From assembly GCA_021781255.1 (NCBI GenBank), contig JAJXXG010000378.1:1-5888 (forward strand): a stretch of DNA of 5,888 bases, read 5' to 3'. Below are positions 5,088 to 5,888 of the stretch, piece after piece (the stretch's first letter is position 1; each line of letters opens with the position of its first letter). Source of the DNA: Acidobacteriota bacterium (GTDB taxonomy: Bacteria > Acidobacteriota > Terriglobia > Terriglobales > Acidobacteriaceae). The position numbers and the translations under genes were made by a program. The notes under the pieces were generated by a model. The model did not search any database, was not told where the DNA came from, and was given only the letters and a program-made list of their open reading frames with translations.

Positions 5088-5888
5088 TTACAGCTCCCTC
5101 GCCTGCTCGATGGCGCGAATGACTGCCTGCGCCTTGTTGAGCGACTCCTGGTGCTCCGACTCGGCCACCGAATCGGCCACAATCCCGGCACCCGACTGGA
5201 CGTATCCTTTGCCGTCCTGAGTCAGCAAAGAGCGGATGGCGATACAGGAATCCAAATTGCCTGAGAAATCTGCGTACAGCACTGCGCCGCCATAGGTGCC
5301 GCGCCGCGACGGCTCCAGCTCTTCGATAATTTCCATGGCCCGCACCTTGGGAGCGCCACTGAGCGTTCCGGCAGGGAAGCAGGCGCGCAGCGCATCCACG
5401 GCAGTCAGCTCCGGCTTCAGGCGCCCCTCGATGCTGCTCACGATGTGCATGACGTGGCTGTAGCGCTCCACAAACATCAGCCGGTCAACCTTCACGCTGC
5501 CGAACTCGCTCACCCGGCCCACGTCGTTGCGACCCAGATCGACAAGCATCACGTGCTCGGCGCGCTCCTTCTCGTCGTGCATCATCTCGTGTTCGAGCGC
5601 AAGATCCTCTTTCTCTGTCGCCCCGCGCGGCCGTGTTCCGGCGATGGGCCGGTACTCCACCTTTCCATCATGCACACGGACCAGCAATTCCGGCGAGGAG
5701 CCCGCCAGTTCAAGAGTATGCGCAGTGGCCGCGTTTGCCTTCCTTGACGCCTTCGCAGTCTGGGGCGTCGCGCCGCCCAGCGGTCCATCCGGTGTAAAAC
5801 GCAGGAAGTACATGTAAGGACTGGGGTTGACCGTGCGCAGTGCGCGGTACACCTGAAAGCTGTCTACCCCCGGCTCCATGTCGAATCG
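5088..5888 (-). CDS. trpE: anthranilate synthase component I, C-terminal part (5' end outside window)
   Basis: TrpE converts chorismate plus ammonia (from TrpG) to anthranilate, the first step of tryptophan synthesis. The frame runs through the right edge, so these 267 codons including the stop are the chorismate-binding C-terminal portion. Motifs in order: [99 protein letters not shown], and [17 protein letters not shown] near the end. The [10 protein letters not shown]...[12 protein letters not shown] block reads as TrpE rather than the PabB form. The Ser/Trp feedback motif would be upstream, outside the window. Between PYMYFLRF and GSSPELL there are about 30 residues where I expect about 8, an Ala/Thr/Lys-rich insertion. 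An internal ATG at 5879 is not the start: codons before it (R-F-D) continue the family sequence. It converges with the FecR-like gene. Confidence 0.95.
   Translation of the reverse strand, partial: RFDMEPGVDSFQVYRALRTVNPSPYMYFLRFTPDGPLGGATPQTAKASRKANAATAHTLELAGSSPELLVRVHDGKVEYRPIAGTRPRGATEKEDLALEHEMMHDEKERAEHVMLVDLGRNDVGRVSEFGSVKVDRLMFVERYSHVMHIVSSIEGRLKPELTAVDALRACFPAGTLSGAPKVRAMEIIEELEPSRRGTYGGAVLYADFSGNLDSCIAIRSLLTQDGKGYVQSGAGIVADSVAESEHQESLNKAQAVIRAIEQAREL

Noticed and set aside
1..5888. Mobile elements, CRISPR arrays, tRNA or rRNA genes, toxin-antitoxin or defence genes
   Set aside because: No transposase or integrase motifs, no regularly spaced repeats, no cloverleaf or rRNA-like sequence seen; coding sequence fills nearly the whole window.

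Overview
The window is about 5.9 kb of GC-rich, densely packed bacterial chromosome. It suggests an Acidobacteriota genome, probably class Terriglobia/Acidobacteriaceae. That placement is an inference: it rests on the KdpD/KdpE-like signalling pair, a FecR-like exported protein with a Pro/Ala-rich tail and a basic Phe-rich end, and overall codon style. No rRNA or other marker is present to prove it. I see no mobile element, CRISPR array, tRNA or rRNA.

Layout. (1) Positions 1-1706, plus strand: the 3' part of a KdpD-like sensor histidine kinase, overlapping by 4 bp (ATGA) an OmpR/KdpE-family response regulator. They are a translationally coupled two-component pair. (2) Positions 1754-3393, minus strand, in transcription order: a small predicted membrane protein with a two-CxxC (zinc-ribbon-like) N-terminus, acylphosphatase (acyP), and adenine phosphoribosyltransferase (apt). 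The apt gene has its own candidate promoter with a perfect TATAAT. The response regulator and apt converge, and a 7-bp-stem hairpin covers the apt stop codon. (3) Positions 3500-5084, plus strand: the glutamine amidotransferase subunit of anthranilate/aminodeoxychorismate synthase (trpG/pabA), followed after 4 bp by an exported FecR-like protein of unknown role. (4) Positions 5088-5888, minus strand: the C-terminal two thirds or so of anthranilate synthase component I (trpE), converging on the FecR-like gene with only 3 bp between stop codons. Its 5' end lies beyond the right edge.

How the genes fit together. TrpG supplies ammonia from glutamine to TrpE, which makes anthranilate from chorismate. 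The two subunits are encoded nearby but on opposite strands, with an unrelated-looking secreted protein between them. Apt salvages adenine with PRPP, a metabolite also used later in tryptophan synthesis; this is a metabolic coincidence, not evidence of an operon. The kinase/regulator pair has no visible target gene here.

No clear new multi-gene system is visible. The points most worth a second look are: the kinase H-box with Ala in place of the usual acidic residue after the His; the AT-richer two-CxxC membrane-protein gene; the FecR-like protein with a CGCP motif and basic tail between trpG and trpE; and an Ala/Thr-rich insertion in TrpE.
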